Part shown: piece by piece, positions 25,048 through 33,378 of the stretch
Numbering within the stretch: position 1 is the stretch's first letter
Layout of the letters: every line of letters starts with the position of its first letter
Assembly: GCF_030812215.1 (NCBI RefSeq)
Contig: NZ_JAUSSG010000002.1
Span: 372,001-436,000, forward strand
Direction of reading: 5' to 3'
Origin: Variovorax boronicumulans
Lineage (GTDB): Bacteria > Pseudomonadota > Gammaproteobacteria > Burkholderiales > Burkholderiaceae_C
DNA: 64,000 bases
The notes under the pieces: generated by a model
What the model was told of the DNA's origin: nothing
The model's input: only the letters and a program-made list of their open reading frames with translations
Databases searched by the model: none
Made by a program: the position numbers and the translations under genes

Positions 25048-26373
25048 TCAGTGGAACTGCTCTTCCTCGGTCGAGCCGGTCAGCGCGGTGACGCTGGACT
25101 TGCCGCCCTGGATCACGGTGGTCACTTCGTCGAAGTAACCCGTGCCCACTTCCTGCTGGTGCGACACGAAGGTGTAGCCACGGTCGCGCGCCGCGAATTC
25201 GGGCTCCTGCACCTTTTCGACATAGGCCGACATGCCGCGCGCCACGTAGTCTTGCGCCAAGTCGAACATGTTGAACCACATGGAATGGATGCCGGCCAGC
25301 GTGATGAACTGGTACTTGTAGCCCATGGCGCCCAGTTCCTTCTGAAACTTGGCAATGGTGGCGTCGTCGAGATTCTTTTTCCAGTTGAACGATGGCGAGC
25401 AGTTGTAGGCCAGCATCTTGCCCGGGTGCACCTTGTGCACGGCTTCGGCGAACTTGCGGGCGAACTCGAGATCGGGCGTGCCGGTTTCGCACCACACCAG
25501 GTCGGCGTAGTAGGCGTAGGCGACGGCACGGCTGATGGCCTGGTCCATGCCCTTCTTGGTCTTGTAGAAGCCTTCGGCGGTACGCTCGCCGGTCAGGAAG
25601 GGCTTGTCGTTCTCATCGTAGTCGCTGGTGATGAGGTCAGCGGCTTCCGCATCGGTGCGAGCAATCACGAGCGTCGGGGTGCCGCAGACGTCGGCAGCCA
25701 TGCGGGCCGCGATGAGCTTTTGCACCGCCTCGGTGGTGGGCACGAGCACCTTGCCGCCCATGTGGCCGCACTTCTTGACCGAGGCGAGCTGGTCTTCGAA
25801 ATGCACGCCGCCAGCGCCGGCCTTGATCATGGCCTTCATCAGTTCGAAACCGTTCAGCACGCCGCCGAAACCGGCTTCGGCATCGGCCACGATGGGTGCG
25901 AAGTAGTCGACATAGCCCTTGTCGCCAGGGTTCACGTTCTTCGACCACTGAATCTCGTCGGCGCGGCGGAAAGTGTTGTTGATGCGCTCGACCACCGTCG
26001 GCACCGAGTCCACCGGGTACAGCGACTGGTCTGGGTACATCGAGGCGTAGCTGTTGTTGTCGGCGGCGACTTGCCAGCCCGACAGGTAGATAGCCTTCAC
26101 GCCGGCCTTGACCTGCTGCATCGCCTGGCCGCCGGTGAGCGCGCCGAGGCAGTTGACGTAGGGCTCGTTGTTCACCAGGTCCCAAAGCTTCTCCGCACCA
26201 CGGCGAGCCAGCGTGTGCTCGATGGGGAAGGAGCCACGAAGGCGCACGACGTCGGCGGCACTGTAGCCGCGCTTGATGCCCTTCCAACGCGGATTGGTGG
26301 CCCAGTCTTTTTCGAGGGCGGCAATCTGTTGTTCGCGGCTCAGTTGTTCGGTGAGGGTCTGGGGCATGGTCAC
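25048..26373 (-). CDS. aceA: Isocitrate lyase
   Basis: 441-residue isocitrate lyase, the glyoxylate-shunt enzyme splitting isocitrate into glyoxylate and succinate. The catalytic KKCGH motif is in [12 protein letters not shown]. Other signatures: [40 protein letters not shown] (metal site) and [15 protein letters not shown]. Length matches the ~430-aa short form. Own terminator downstream; upstream is a 200-bp AT-rich region with a 20-bp palindrome and direct repeats. It is needed for growth on acetate and fatty acids. Confidence 0.98.
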   Translation of the reverse strand: MTMPQTLTEQLSREQQIAALEKDWATNPRWKGIKRGYSAADVVRLRGSFPIEHTLARRGAEKLWDLVNNEPYVNCLGALTGGQAMQQVKAGVKAIYLSGWQVAADNNSYASMYPDQSLYPVDSVPTVVERINNTFRRADEIQWSKNVNPGDKGYVDYFAPIVADAEAGFGGVLNGFELMKAMIKAGAGGVHFEDQLASVKKCGHMGGKVLVPTTEAVQKLIAARMAADVCGTPTLVIARTDAEAADLITSDYDENDKPFLTGERTAEGFYKTKKGMDQAISRAVAYAYYADLVWCETGTPDLEFARKFAEAVHKVHPGKMLAYNCSPSFNWKKNLDDATIAKFQKELGAMGYKYQFITLAGIHSMWFNMFDLAQDYVARGMSAYVEKVQEPEFAARDRGYTFVSHQQEVGTGYFDEVTTVIQGGKSSVTALTGSTEEEQFH

Positions 26374-26573
26374 TCCGTGAGGTTGATTGAGGGTTGGGCG
26401 CTTGGCCTTGGGATCAACTGTAATCGGATCACGGACTCTTATGTCTTATAGAAGACATATTTTTCGATCAACAAAATCAACGACTTACAGAGATATCCCT
26501 CAATACGAAATTATTTTTCTCATATCGAGAAAAAATATTGCGCCGCAGCAGTCTTGTCTTCCGCAATACGAAA
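26374..26573. promoter_or_regulatory. AT-rich control region upstream of aceA
   Basis: 200 bp, much more AT-rich than its surroundings. Holds the 20-bp palindrome at 26440-26459, two copies of an 11-bp repeat, and an AT-rich 8-bp stem (TTTTTCTC/GAGAAAAA, 26514-26534) that could weakly terminate the gene ending at 26574. aceA promoter elements are expected between 26374 and 26460. Confidence 0.6.
26440..26459. promoter_or_regulatory. Candidate operator of aceA
   Basis: Perfect inverted repeat TATGTCTT-ATAG-AAGACATA, 67 bp upstream of the aceA start. Symmetry and the GTCTT/AAGAC half-sites look like a GntR/FCD-type regulator site. The regulator is not encoded nearby. Confidence 0.55.
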
Positions 26574-26574
26574 T
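26501..26574. repeat. 11-bp direct repeat pair CAATACGAAAT
   Basis: Identical CAATACGAAAT at 26501-26511 and 26564-26574, 63 bp apart (six helical turns), in the AT-rich region between aceA and the next gene. Possible paired half-sites for a transcription factor. Confidence 0.5.
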
Positions 26575-26987
26575 CAATCTTTCGGTGGTGAAAACGCCCG
26601 CGATTTCTGCGCTGCATGTGCAATCCAATCGCCGCCGCCGATCACCGCACGCCCCTCGATCCGCGAAGGCTGGATCTCATAAACCAAGCAATCGAGCCAC
26701 TGCGCGCCAACCGCCACGCGCACCCTGCGCTTGATGTATTCGCCTGAATCGTCCTCGGCCACTTCTTCCAGCAAATCGAGCGCCGCCTCGACTGCGGGGT
26801 CCACGCGATAGATCTCTCCCTTTACCCGCCCGGCGCCGCCGAGAACGATGCCCGGATAAGCGCCGAGGTCGTACAGCGTCCCGGCAATGCGAGCCTCGCC
26901 GACGAACACGGGCGAAGGCCGATAGCGCGCGATGTCGTTGCGTCCATCCCGGCGCAACGTGCCGTAGACAAAAACGTGGGGCATCAT
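26574..26987 (-). CDS. Gamma-glutamylcyclotransferase-like (AIG2/GGCT) protein
   Basis: 137-residue GGCT-fold protein. The substrate-binding loop VYGTLRRDG is at residues 7-15; the expected catalytic Glu is in the LDLLEEVAEDD segment. The beta-barrel strands include FVGEARIAGTLYDLG and GRVKGEIYRVD. Related proteins cyclise gamma-glutamyl peptides to 5-oxoproline, but many family members are uncharacterised. Start MMPHV; the second Met is an alternative. Divergent from the EamA gene at 27023. Confidence 0.82.
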   Translation of the reverse strand: MMPHVFVYGTLRRDGRNDIARYRPSPVFVGEARIAGTLYDLGAYPGIVLGGAGRVKGEIYRVDPAVEAALDLLEEVAEDDSGEYIKRRVRVAVGAQWLDCLVYEIQPSRIEGRAVIGGGDWIAHAAQKSRAFSPPKD

Positions 26988-27022
26988 CGATCCGCTCTCC
27001 GCAACAACAAAGCTTCAGTCTA

Positions 27023-27946
27023 TTGAACTCCGCTGTCCCCGCATCCGGCCGTCTCGTGGCCTACGGCTGCCTCGCCCTGAGCATGTCGCTCGTTGGCGCC
27101 TACGTCGCCCTCTCCAAACCCCTCGTTGCTGCCTTCCCGGTGTTGCTCCTTGCATGGCTGCGTTTCGGCATCGCCGCGCTGGCGATGCCCCACTGGCTCA
27201 AGCGTGGTGCGGACGAACCGCCGATGACAGCGCGCACCCGTGGGCTCGTTTTCCTCGAATCATTTCTCGGCAACTTCCTGTTCTCGATCTGCATGCTCTT
27301 CGGCGTGAGCATGACGAGCGCGGTGTCGGCGGGCGTGATCATGGCGTCGATCCCCGCGATCGTTGCCTTGGCGAGCTGGCTCTTTCTGCGCGAGCGCATC
27401 ACGGTGCGCATCGGCCTGGCCATCGCGTGCGCTGCATTCGGCATCGGCCTGCTGGCGCTCAGCCCTGCGCATGCTTCGGCTTCGCCCGACCCTGCCAATT
27501 CATCGATGCCGTGGCTCGGCAACCTGCTGGTGTTCTGCGCGGTGCTCTGCGAGGCCGCGTATGTGGTGATCGGCAAGTCGCTCACCGGGCGGGTCGGACC
27601 CAAGCGCATCGCGTCGCTCATCAACCTCTGGGGCTTCGTGCTCTCGACGCCCCTGGGCATCTGGTTCGCGCTGTCGTTCGATTTTGGCGCAGTGCGTGGC
27701 GGCATCTGGGTCTTGCTCGTGGCCTACGCGCTCGCCGCGAGTATCTGGACGGTGTGGCTCTGGATGACGGGCCTGCGCCATGTTCCCGCTGCGCAGGCCG
27801 GTGTTTTTGCGGTGCTGCTGCCCGTCAGCGCAGCCCTCGTGGGCGTCCTCGTGCTCGGCGAAAACCTCTCCGGGCCGCAGCTGATTGCATTCGCGCTTGC
27901 ACTCGCAGGCGTGGTGCTCGCGACCTGGCCTGGGCGCCGAACGTGA
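27023..27946 (+). CDS. EamA/DMT-family transporter
   Basis: 307-residue inner-membrane protein with ten predicted hydrophobic helices in two EamA repeats (about 10-140 and 165-300). The first repeat ends with VMASIPAIVALASWLFLRER, the second with VLGENLSGPQLIAFALALAG. Such proteins export or import metabolites; the substrate is unknown. The frame opens with TTG at 27023. The first ATG is 20 codons in and would cut the first helix, so TTG or a GTG just downstream is the likely start. No clear ribosome-binding site. Confidence 0.85.
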   Translation: MNSAVPASGRLVAYGCLALSMSLVGAYVALSKPLVAAFPVLLLAWLRFGIAALAMPHWLKRGADEPPMTARTRGLVFLESFLGNFLFSICMLFGVSMTSAVSAGVIMASIPAIVALASWLFLRERITVRIGLAIACAAFGIGLLALSPAHASASPDPANSSMPWLGNLLVFCAVLCEAAYVVIGKSLTGRVGPKRIASLINLWGFVLSTPLGIWFALSFDFGAVRGGIWVLLVAYALAASIWTVWLWMTGLRHVPAAQAGVFAVLLPVSAALVGVLVLGENLSGPQLIAFALALAGVVLATWPGRRT

Positions 27947-28101
27947 AAAACGAGGCTTCTCTCCTCTGAAAAAACAACAACTCCCAATGAAAAAACCGTT
28001 TTTTCCCTTGGAAACGCGTTTTTTCTCCTTTAGCATCCGCATTGCCACTGGAGACGCAAGTTTTTCATTGGTGAATGTTCAACCAAAAAAGGAAATCAAC
28101 C

Positions 28102-28542
28102 ATGGCAACTGCAAAGAAGGCTCCGGCCAAGAAAGCTCCGGCAAAGAAGGCCGCTCCCGCAAAGAAGGCTGCGGCTCCTGCAAAGAAGGCTGCACCGGCG
28201 AAGAAGGCCGCTCCCGCAAAGAAGGCTGCTCCTGCGAAGAAGGCTGCACCGGCGAAGAAGGCTCCTGCAAAGAAGGCCGCTCCCGCCAAGAAGCGCACCC
28301 CCAACGCTGCGTTCATGAAGGCCCTGACCCCCAGCCCGGCACTCGCCGCTGTGGTCGGTTCGACGCCTCTGCCGCGCACCGCTGTCGTGAGCAAGCTGTG
28401 GGACTACATCAAGAAGAACAACCTTCAAGACAAGGCCAACAAGCGCAACATCAACGCCGACGCCAAGCTGAAGGAAATCTTCGGCAAGGCCCAAGTGTCG
28501 ATGTTCGAACTGGCCGCGCTGATTGGCAAGCACGTCAAGTAA
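28102..28542 (+). CDS. SWIB/MDM2 domain protein with histone H1-like Lys/Ala repeats
   Basis: 146 residues. Residues 1-68 are almost only Ala, Lys and Pro, as reiterated AAPAKK units, like the histone H1-type tails of Bordetella BpH1 and related proteins. Residues about 75-146 form a SWIB domain (TAVVSKLWDYIKKNNLQDK, then AKLKEIFGKAQVSMFEL). Probably a nucleoid DNA-binding protein. AAGGA precedes the ATG at 28102 by eight bases. The coding repeats are nearly identical at DNA level (28110-28290), so repeat number may vary between strains. Confidence 0.9.
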   Translation: MATAKKAPAKKAPAKKAAPAKKAAAPAKKAAPAKKAAPAKKAAPAKKAAPAKKAPAKKAAPAKKRTPNAAFMKALTPSPALAAVVGSTPLPRTAVVSKLWDYIKKNNLQDKANKRNINADAKLKEIFGKAQVSMFELAALIGKHVK

Positions 28543-28570
28543 GCGCTCGGGGGCCTCGCGCTCCTGAATC

Positions 28571-28596
28571 AAAAAGCCGGCTCACGCCGGCTTTTT
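28571..28596. terminator. Bidirectional intrinsic terminator
   Basis: 11-bp stem AAAAAGCCGGC/GCCGGCTTTTT with loop TCAC, followed by more T on the plus strand and preceded by A on the other. It terminates the SWIB gene and the convergent araC-type gene. The stop codon of the latter (28582-28584) is in the loop. Confidence 0.88.
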
Positions 28597-29361
28597 TTTC
28601 GCCTGCGGCAAGGCCATTCCCTCCTCGAAGAAACGCGCCGGCGTGCAGCCGAAGTTCCTGCGAAAGGTTTCGATGAACGCACTCACCGAGCTGTAGCCCA
28701 CCGTCAACGCCACAGCCGTGACGGACTCGCCAAGGCTCAGCAATTCGATGGCCTTCAGCAAGCGCGACTGCTGCCGCCACTGTGCGAAGCTCAATCCGGT
28801 CTCGACAATAAAGCGGCGCGTGAGCGTCCTGCGCGCCATGCCGATGCGATCGGCCCACTGGTCGATGGTGTCGGGCATCGCGGGATCGTTCGCCAACGCG
28901 GTGGCCATCACCGCGAGGCGCTTGTCCTGCGGCATCGGCAGATGGAGCGATGGTCTCGCGCTCGCGACAAGCTCGTCGAGCAGCACAGCGACAAGCCGCA
29001 CACGACGTTCCTCGAAGACCGTCGACGATGCACCGAGCGACGTCAGCCGGTCGACCAGCAACTGCATCAGCGGCGTCGCCGCGAACACATGCGGGCCGTC
29101 GGGCAAGCCGGCCGACATCGACGGGTCAATGTGTAGATGCCAGCCAGCGGTGGCGCCGAAGCTCTGCGCCGCATGCGCGCAGCGCGGCGCGATCCAACCG
29201 ATCCAACCCGGCGGCTGCACCCAGCGCCCTGAAGGTGTCTCGATGACTTGCAGTCCCTCGCGCAAAGCGAACAACTGCCCCGTCTCGTGCGCGTGATAGC
29301 CCGTGACGCGCGGCGCCTCGTAGGCGTTGATCCAGAGCCTGACCGGCGCCTCAGCCGCCAT
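28582..29361 (-). CDS. AraC family transcriptional regulator
   Basis: 259 residues: N-terminal cupin domain about 10-90 (GYHAHETGQLFALREGLQVI) and C-terminal double helix-turn-helix about 150-250 (WADRIGMARRTLTRRFIVETG; VTAVALTVGYSSVSAFIETFRRNFG). The C-terminus (ALPQAKKKPA) is encoded by the terminator hairpin itself. Divergent from the small gene at 29465. In this subfamily targets are often adjacent efflux genes; the EamA gene at 27023 is not directly adjacent. Confidence 0.9.
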   Translation of the reverse strand: MAAEAPVRLWINAYEAPRVTGYHAHETGQLFALREGLQVIETPSGRWVQPPGWIGWIAPRCAHAAQSFGATAGWHLHIDPSMSAGLPDGPHVFAATPLMQLLVDRLTSLGASSTVFEERRVRLVAVLLDELVASARPSLHLPMPQDKRLAVMATALANDPAMPDTIDQWADRIGMARRTLTRRFIVETGLSFAQWRQQSRLLKAIELLSLGESVTAVALTVGYSSVSAFIETFRRNFGCTPARFFEEGMALPQAKKKPA

Positions 29362-29464
29362 GCCTGGCCCGCCGGAGGTATCGATTGGCCCCGCGCCGCA
29401 AGCCGCGAAGCGCCCTGCTGCCTAGCATCGAGTCCATCTTCACAACGCCTTCAAAGGAACGCTC

Positions 29465-29761
29465 ATGCAAGCCCAGGATGTATTGCCCGACGGCCAGGAT
29501 TTCGTCATCAGAAACGGACTTCAACTGCGCAAGGGATCGGTCGGCGCCTTCCTCGTCAACGCCCAGTTGCTGCAGGACCCGAACGCCAGCGCGGACGCGA
29601 AGCAGGCCGCCGAACGCGACCTGATCGCGCTGCTCCCTGCCCTCGAGGCACTGGGCCTCTTCGACGTGTTCGAGTTGCGCTCGCCCGCGCTGCGCGACGA
29701 GGTGGCCCGTCATCGCGCGGCGCTCATCAGCTCCGCGCCGGCTGCTGCGCCGCACGCCTGA
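29465..29761 (+). CDS. Conserved-looking hypothetical protein, 98 aa
   Basis: 98 residues, soluble and acidic, mostly helical (ADAKQAAERDLIALLPALEALGLFDVFELRSPALRDEV). No family recognised. AAGGA precedes the ATG by eight bases and codon bias is typical of the genome, so it is likely real. Its last 35 bp overlap the end of the convergent ThDP-enzyme gene. Confidence 0.65.
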   Translation: MQAQDVLPDGQDFVIRNGLQLRKGSVGAFLVNAQLLQDPNASADAKQAAERDLIALLPALEALGLFDVFELRSPALRDEVARHRAALISSAPAAAPHA

Positions 29762-31451
29762 TCGACGCCAGCGTCCCGCGCGTGGTGATCACCTCGGGGT
29801 CCAGCGGGATTTCGATCAGCGTGCCGGTCTCGGCCGCCAGCGCGCGCAGCAACGCGGCTTCGAACTGCCCGGTTTCGGTCACCCGCTCGGCTGCATAGCC
29901 ATAGGCGCGGGCAAGACCGCAGAAATCGGGGTTGCGCAGCGCGGTCCCGCTGGTGCGCTCGGGATACTCGCGCTCCTGGTGCATGCGGATCGTGCCGAAC
30001 ATCCCGTTGTTGAGCAGCACGACGATGCTCTTGCCGCCATGCTGCGCGGCCGTCGCCAGCTCCTGCCCCGTCATCAGGAAATCGCCGTCGCCCGCGATCG
30101 TGAAGGCCACGCGCCCCGTCGCCAGGTTCGCGGCAATGCCGGCCGGCACGCCGTAGCCCATCGCCCCGCTGGTCGGTGCCAGCTGCGTCTTGTGGCCCTT
30201 GGCGAGCCCGTGATAGCGGAAGTAGCGATGCACCCAGCTCGCGAAGTTGCCAGCGCCATTGGTGATGGCCGCATCCGGCGGCAGGTGCTTCTGCAGCAGC
30301 GCGACGACCGCGGCCATGTCGACCGGGCCGCGCGGCGTTTCGGCCGGCATGCCGGCCAGGGCCTGCGGCACGAGGTTGGCTTCGTAATCCGCATGCGCCT
30401 GTTCGGTCCATTCTTCCCACGGCAAGGTCGGTGGGGCGCTCAGCACCTCGAGGCTGCGCGCCGCGGCGTTCATGCCGGCGTTGATCGCCAGGTCCGCCTG
30501 GTAGACGCGGTTGAGCTCTTCCGCGCTCGCATGGATATGCACCAGCGTCTGCTGTGCCTTCGGCGCTTCGAGCAGCGTATAGCCGCCGGTCGTCATCTCC
30601 CCCAGCCGCGGACCGATCGCGAGGATCAGGTCCGCATCCTTCACGCGCTGCGCGAGCTTGGGGTTGATGGCGATGCCGACATCGCCCGCATACAGCGGAT
30701 GGTGATTGTCAAAAGTGTCCTGATAGCGGAAGGCGTTGGCCACCGGCAAGCGCCAGTTCTCGGCAAAGCGCTGCAGCGCCTGCGCGGCCTGCGTCGTCCA
30801 GCCGCCGCCGCCAGCGATCACCAGCGGCCGCTCGGACTTCAGCAGCAGTTGGCGCAAGGTCCGCAGCGCACCCGGGTCGCTCCAAGGCTGCACCGCCTCC
30901 ACGCGTGGCAAAGGCCTTGACGCGGTTTCGGTACGCAGCATGTCCTCTGGCAGCACCAGCACCACCGGCCCCGGCCGCCCATTCATCGCCGTGGCGAAGG
31001 CGCGCGCCACATATTCCGGAATGCGGTTCGCATCGTCGATACGCTCCACGCGCTTGGCGAACCCCTTCGTGCTCGGCCCGAAGAAGCTGCCGTAGTCCAC
31101 CTCCTGGAAGGCCTCGCGGTCGCGGAAGTCGCTGCCGACGTCACCCACGAACAGCACCATCGGCGTCGAATCCTGGAAGGCGTTGTGCACGCCGATCGAT
31201 GCGTTGGTGGCACCCGGCCCGCGGGTGACGAAGCACACACCTGGCCGTCCTGTCAGCTTGCCGTGGGCCTCGGCCATGAAGGCTGCGCCGCCCTCCTGCC
31301 GGTTCACGATGAAACGTGCGCGGTCGCCATACGCATGAAAGCCGTCGAGCACCGCGAGAAAGCTTTCCCCCGGCACGCCGAATGCGATCTCCATGCCCTG
31401 CGCAATCAGGCACTCGACGATCAGGTGGCCTGCGGGTTGTGATGTACTCAT
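29727..31451 (-). CDS. Thiamine diphosphate-dependent enzyme, acetolactate synthase-like
   Basis: 574 residues of the ThDP decarboxylase/acetolactate synthase superfamily. N-terminal PYR domain about 5-170, with the catalytic Glu probably in IVNRQEGGAAFMAEAHG and the RGPGATN loop. The central domain is about 190-320. The C-terminal PP domain has the metal/ThDP motif GDGDFLMTGQELATAAQHGG ending LLNNG. No regulatory small subunit adjoins, so it is probably a catabolic oxo-acid decarboxylase or carboligase rather than the biosynthetic enzyme. Divergent from the tetR-type gene; an operator-like site lies between. Confidence 0.88.
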   Translation of the reverse strand: MSTSQPAGHLIVECLIAQGMEIAFGVPGESFLAVLDGFHAYGDRARFIVNRQEGGAAFMAEAHGKLTGRPGVCFVTRGPGATNASIGVHNAFQDSTPMVLFVGDVGSDFRDREAFQEVDYGSFFGPSTKGFAKRVERIDDANRIPEYVARAFATAMNGRPGPVVLVLPEDMLRTETASRPLPRVEAVQPWSDPGALRTLRQLLLKSERPLVIAGGGGWTTQAAQALQRFAENWRLPVANAFRYQDTFDNHHPLYAGDVGIAINPKLAQRVKDADLILAIGPRLGEMTTGGYTLLEAPKAQQTLVHIHASAEELNRVYQADLAINAGMNAAARSLEVLSAPPTLPWEEWTEQAHADYEANLVPQALAGMPAETPRGPVDMAAVVALLQKHLPPDAAITNGAGNFASWVHRYFRYHGLAKGHKTQLAPTSGAMGYGVPAGIAANLATGRVAFTIAGDGDFLMTGQELATAAQHGGKSIVVLLNNGMFGTIRMHQEREYPERTSGTALRNPDFCGLARAYGYAAERVTETGQFEAALLRALAAETGTLIEIPLDPEVITTRGTLASIRRAAQQPARS

Positions 31452-31513
31452 GAGAAGTCGAACCTCAGCTGCAATGTCTCCGGCAATTATGTGCGTCTGC
31501 TCCTCATGCCTTG

Positions 31514-31538
31514 CGTTAATTCCCCAAATGGTTAAATT
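31514..31538. promoter_or_regulatory. Candidate TetR operator, divergent site
   Basis: Sits between the divergent ThDP-enzyme and tetR-type genes, ending seven bases before the tetR ATG. It begins CGTTAATTC, with an imperfect inverted counterpart GGTTAAATT. It matches the site at 32280-32304 at about 18 of 25 positions. Confidence 0.5.
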
Positions 31539-31544
31539 CGCGCC

Positions 31545-32201
31545 ATGAAGGCACCGAAGGATTCCCCGACCGAGACGCTCGAACCGCGCTCGCGCGATGC
31601 CGACCGCTCGCAGCTCGCCATCCTCGCCGCGGCGCGCGAGGAGTTCTCGCAGCTGGGCCTGGCCGGCGCGCGCATGGACAGCATCGCGACGCGCGCGGGC
31701 CTCAATAAACGCCTCATCTACTACTACTTCGGCAGCAAGGACGACCTCTTCCTCGCGGTGCTCGAGCGCACCTACGCCGACATCCGCGAAGCCGAGCAGC
31801 GACTGCATCTGGACGAAATCGAGCCGGTCGAGGCGATCCGCCAGCTCGTGTCGTTCACCTGGCACTACTACCTGGAGCACCCCGAGTTCATCACGCTGCT
31901 CAACAGCGAGAACCTGCACCGCGCGGCGCACCTGAAGCGCTCCGAGCGCATCCAGGAAATGAATTCGCCACTGGTGCAGTTGCTCGACACCGTGCTCGAG
32001 CGCGGCCGCCGCGAGAACCTGTTCCATGCGGGCGTGGACCCAGTGCAGCTGTATATCTCGATCGCGTCTCTCTGCTACTTCTACCTCTCGAACAACCACA
32101 CGCTCTCGGCCATCTTCGGCCGTGACCTGCGTGCGCCCAAGGCGATGGCGCAACGCCTCTCGCACATGACCGACCTGGTCCTGGGCTACGTCCTGCGCTG
32201 A
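31545..32201 (+). CDS. TetR/AcrR family transcriptional regulator
   Basis: 218 residues. N-terminal TetR helix-turn-helix about residues 22-70 (QLAILAAAREEFSQLGLAGA; IATRAGLNKRLIYYYFGSKDDLF), then a ligand-binding helical domain with a TetR C-terminal signature (WHYYLEHPEFITLLNSEN). The KRLIYYYFGSKDDLF variant is common in regulators of catabolic operons in Burkholderiales. Similar sites upstream of its own gene and of the Bug gene at 32349 suggest autoregulation and control of both flanking transcripts. Confidence 0.92.
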   Translation: MKAPKDSPTETLEPRSRDADRSQLAILAAAREEFSQLGLAGARMDSIATRAGLNKRLIYYYFGSKDDLFLAVLERTYADIREAEQRLHLDEIEPVEAIRQLVSFTWHYYLEHPEFITLLNSENLHRAAHLKRSERIQEMNSPLVQLLDTVLERGRRENLFHAGVDPVQLYISIASLCYFYLSNNHTLSAIFGRDLRAPKAMAQRLSHMTDLVLGYVLR

Positions 32202-32279
32202 GCGCGGGCGTTTACAGAACTCCTGCGGGTATTCACTAGGCAGCGTCGGTTGACGCTGCGGCGCAGCCGTTTCTACAAT

Positions 32280-32304
32280 CGTTAATTCACTTATTGGTGA
32301 ATTG
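32280..32304. promoter_or_regulatory. Candidate TetR operator upstream of the Bug gene
   Basis: Contains the perfect inverted repeat AATTCAC-N6-GTGAATT (32284-32290 and 32297-32303), 45 bp before the Bug receptor start and overlapping where promoter elements are expected. Similar to the site in front of tetR. Confidence 0.55.
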
Positions 32305-32348
32305 AACCGATTCAAGACAGCGGCACGACCGCGCGGAGACAGACAACC

Positions 32349-33341
32349 ATGAAGCGACTCGCACGCACCACCGCCACCACCGCATTCGCTGCGCTCACCG
32401 GCCTTGCCGCGCTGATGCCGGGCCTGGCGGCAGCGCAGAACGGCTACCCGACCAAGCCGATCCGCGTGATCGTTCCCTTCGCGGCCGGCAGCACCACCGA
32501 CATCATTGCCCGCGCCATCGCCGACAAGATGAGCCAGAGCATGGGCCAGACGCTGGTCATCGACAACCGCGGCGGCGCGAGCGGCACCATCGGCCAGCAG
32601 GCCGTGGCCACGGCCGCGCCGGACGGCTACACGGTCATGATCCATTCGTCGTCGCACACGGTGAGCCCCTCGACCTTCGCCAAGCTGCCGTTCGACACGG
32701 TGGGCGACTTCGCCGGCGTCACGCCGATCTCGTCGCTGCCCAATGCGCTGGTCATTTCGCCCGCGAAGAACATCAAGACGCTGCCGCAGCTCCTGGCCGC
32801 CGCGCGCGCCAAGCCCGGCAGCATGAACTTCGCTTCGGCCGGCCAAGGAAGCGCCACACACCTGAACGCCGAGAAATTCAAGATGGCCGCGAAGATCGAT
32901 GCCACCAACATCCCGTTCAAGGGATCGGGCGAAGCGGTCACCGAAGTGCTCTCGGGCCGCGTCGACTATTACTTCTCGCCCATCGCCCCGGTGATCGGCC
33001 AGATCAAGGAAGGCCAGCTGCTCGCACTCGCCGTCGGTTCGCCCAAGCGCGCGGCCGCCCTGCCCGATGTGCCCACCACCACCGAGGCCGGCGTGCCCGG
33101 CTCCGAATTCAACTTCTGGATCGGGATGATGGCGCCCGCCAAGACGCCGCGCGACATCGTCAACCGCCTGCACGACGAGGTGGCGAAGGCGCTGGCCACG
33201 CCCGAGGTGAAGGAGCGCTTCCTCAAGCTGGGCGCCGACGCGTGGACGCTCAAGCCCGAGCAGTTCGACGCCTACATCAAGGAAGAGATCGCGAGCAACG
33301 CGCAACTCGTGAAGGCCGCGGGCCTGCAGGTCCAGCAGTAA
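32349..33341 (+). CDS. Bug/TctC-family tripartite tricarboxylate transporter receptor
   Basis: 330-residue periplasmic receptor. Signal peptide about 1-29 (LAALMPGLAAAQ). Mature start GYPTKPIRVIVPFAAGSTTD; IPFKGSGEAVTEVLSGRVDYYF is the conserved hinge segment. Third Bug paralog in the window. First gene downstream of a palindromic operator; 37 bp further begins an ABC-type permease gene, so receptor and ABC transporter may be co-transcribed although they belong to different transporter classes. Confidence 0.92.
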   Translation: MKRLARTTATTAFAALTGLAALMPGLAAAQNGYPTKPIRVIVPFAAGSTTDIIARAIADKMSQSMGQTLVIDNRGGASGTIGQQAVATAAPDGYTVMIHSSSHTVSPSTFAKLPFDTVGDFAGVTPISSLPNALVISPAKNIKTLPQLLAAARAKPGSMNFASAGQGSATHLNAEKFKMAAKIDATNIPFKGSGEAVTEVLSGRVDYYFSPIAPVIGQIKEGQLLALAVGSPKRAAALPDVPTTTEAGVPGSEFNFWIGMMAPAKTPRDIVNRLHDEVAKALATPEVKERFLKLGADAWTLKPEQFDAYIKEEIASNAQLVKAAGLQVQQ

Positions 33342-33378
33342 ACGCACGCCTGCGCCGAGAAAGATCCGAGTCGCCTCC

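Noticed and set aside
28110..28290. Short repeated units resembling a CRISPR or microsatellite array
   Set aside because: The repetition is the in-frame AAPAKK coding repeat of the SWIB protein; there are no spacers.
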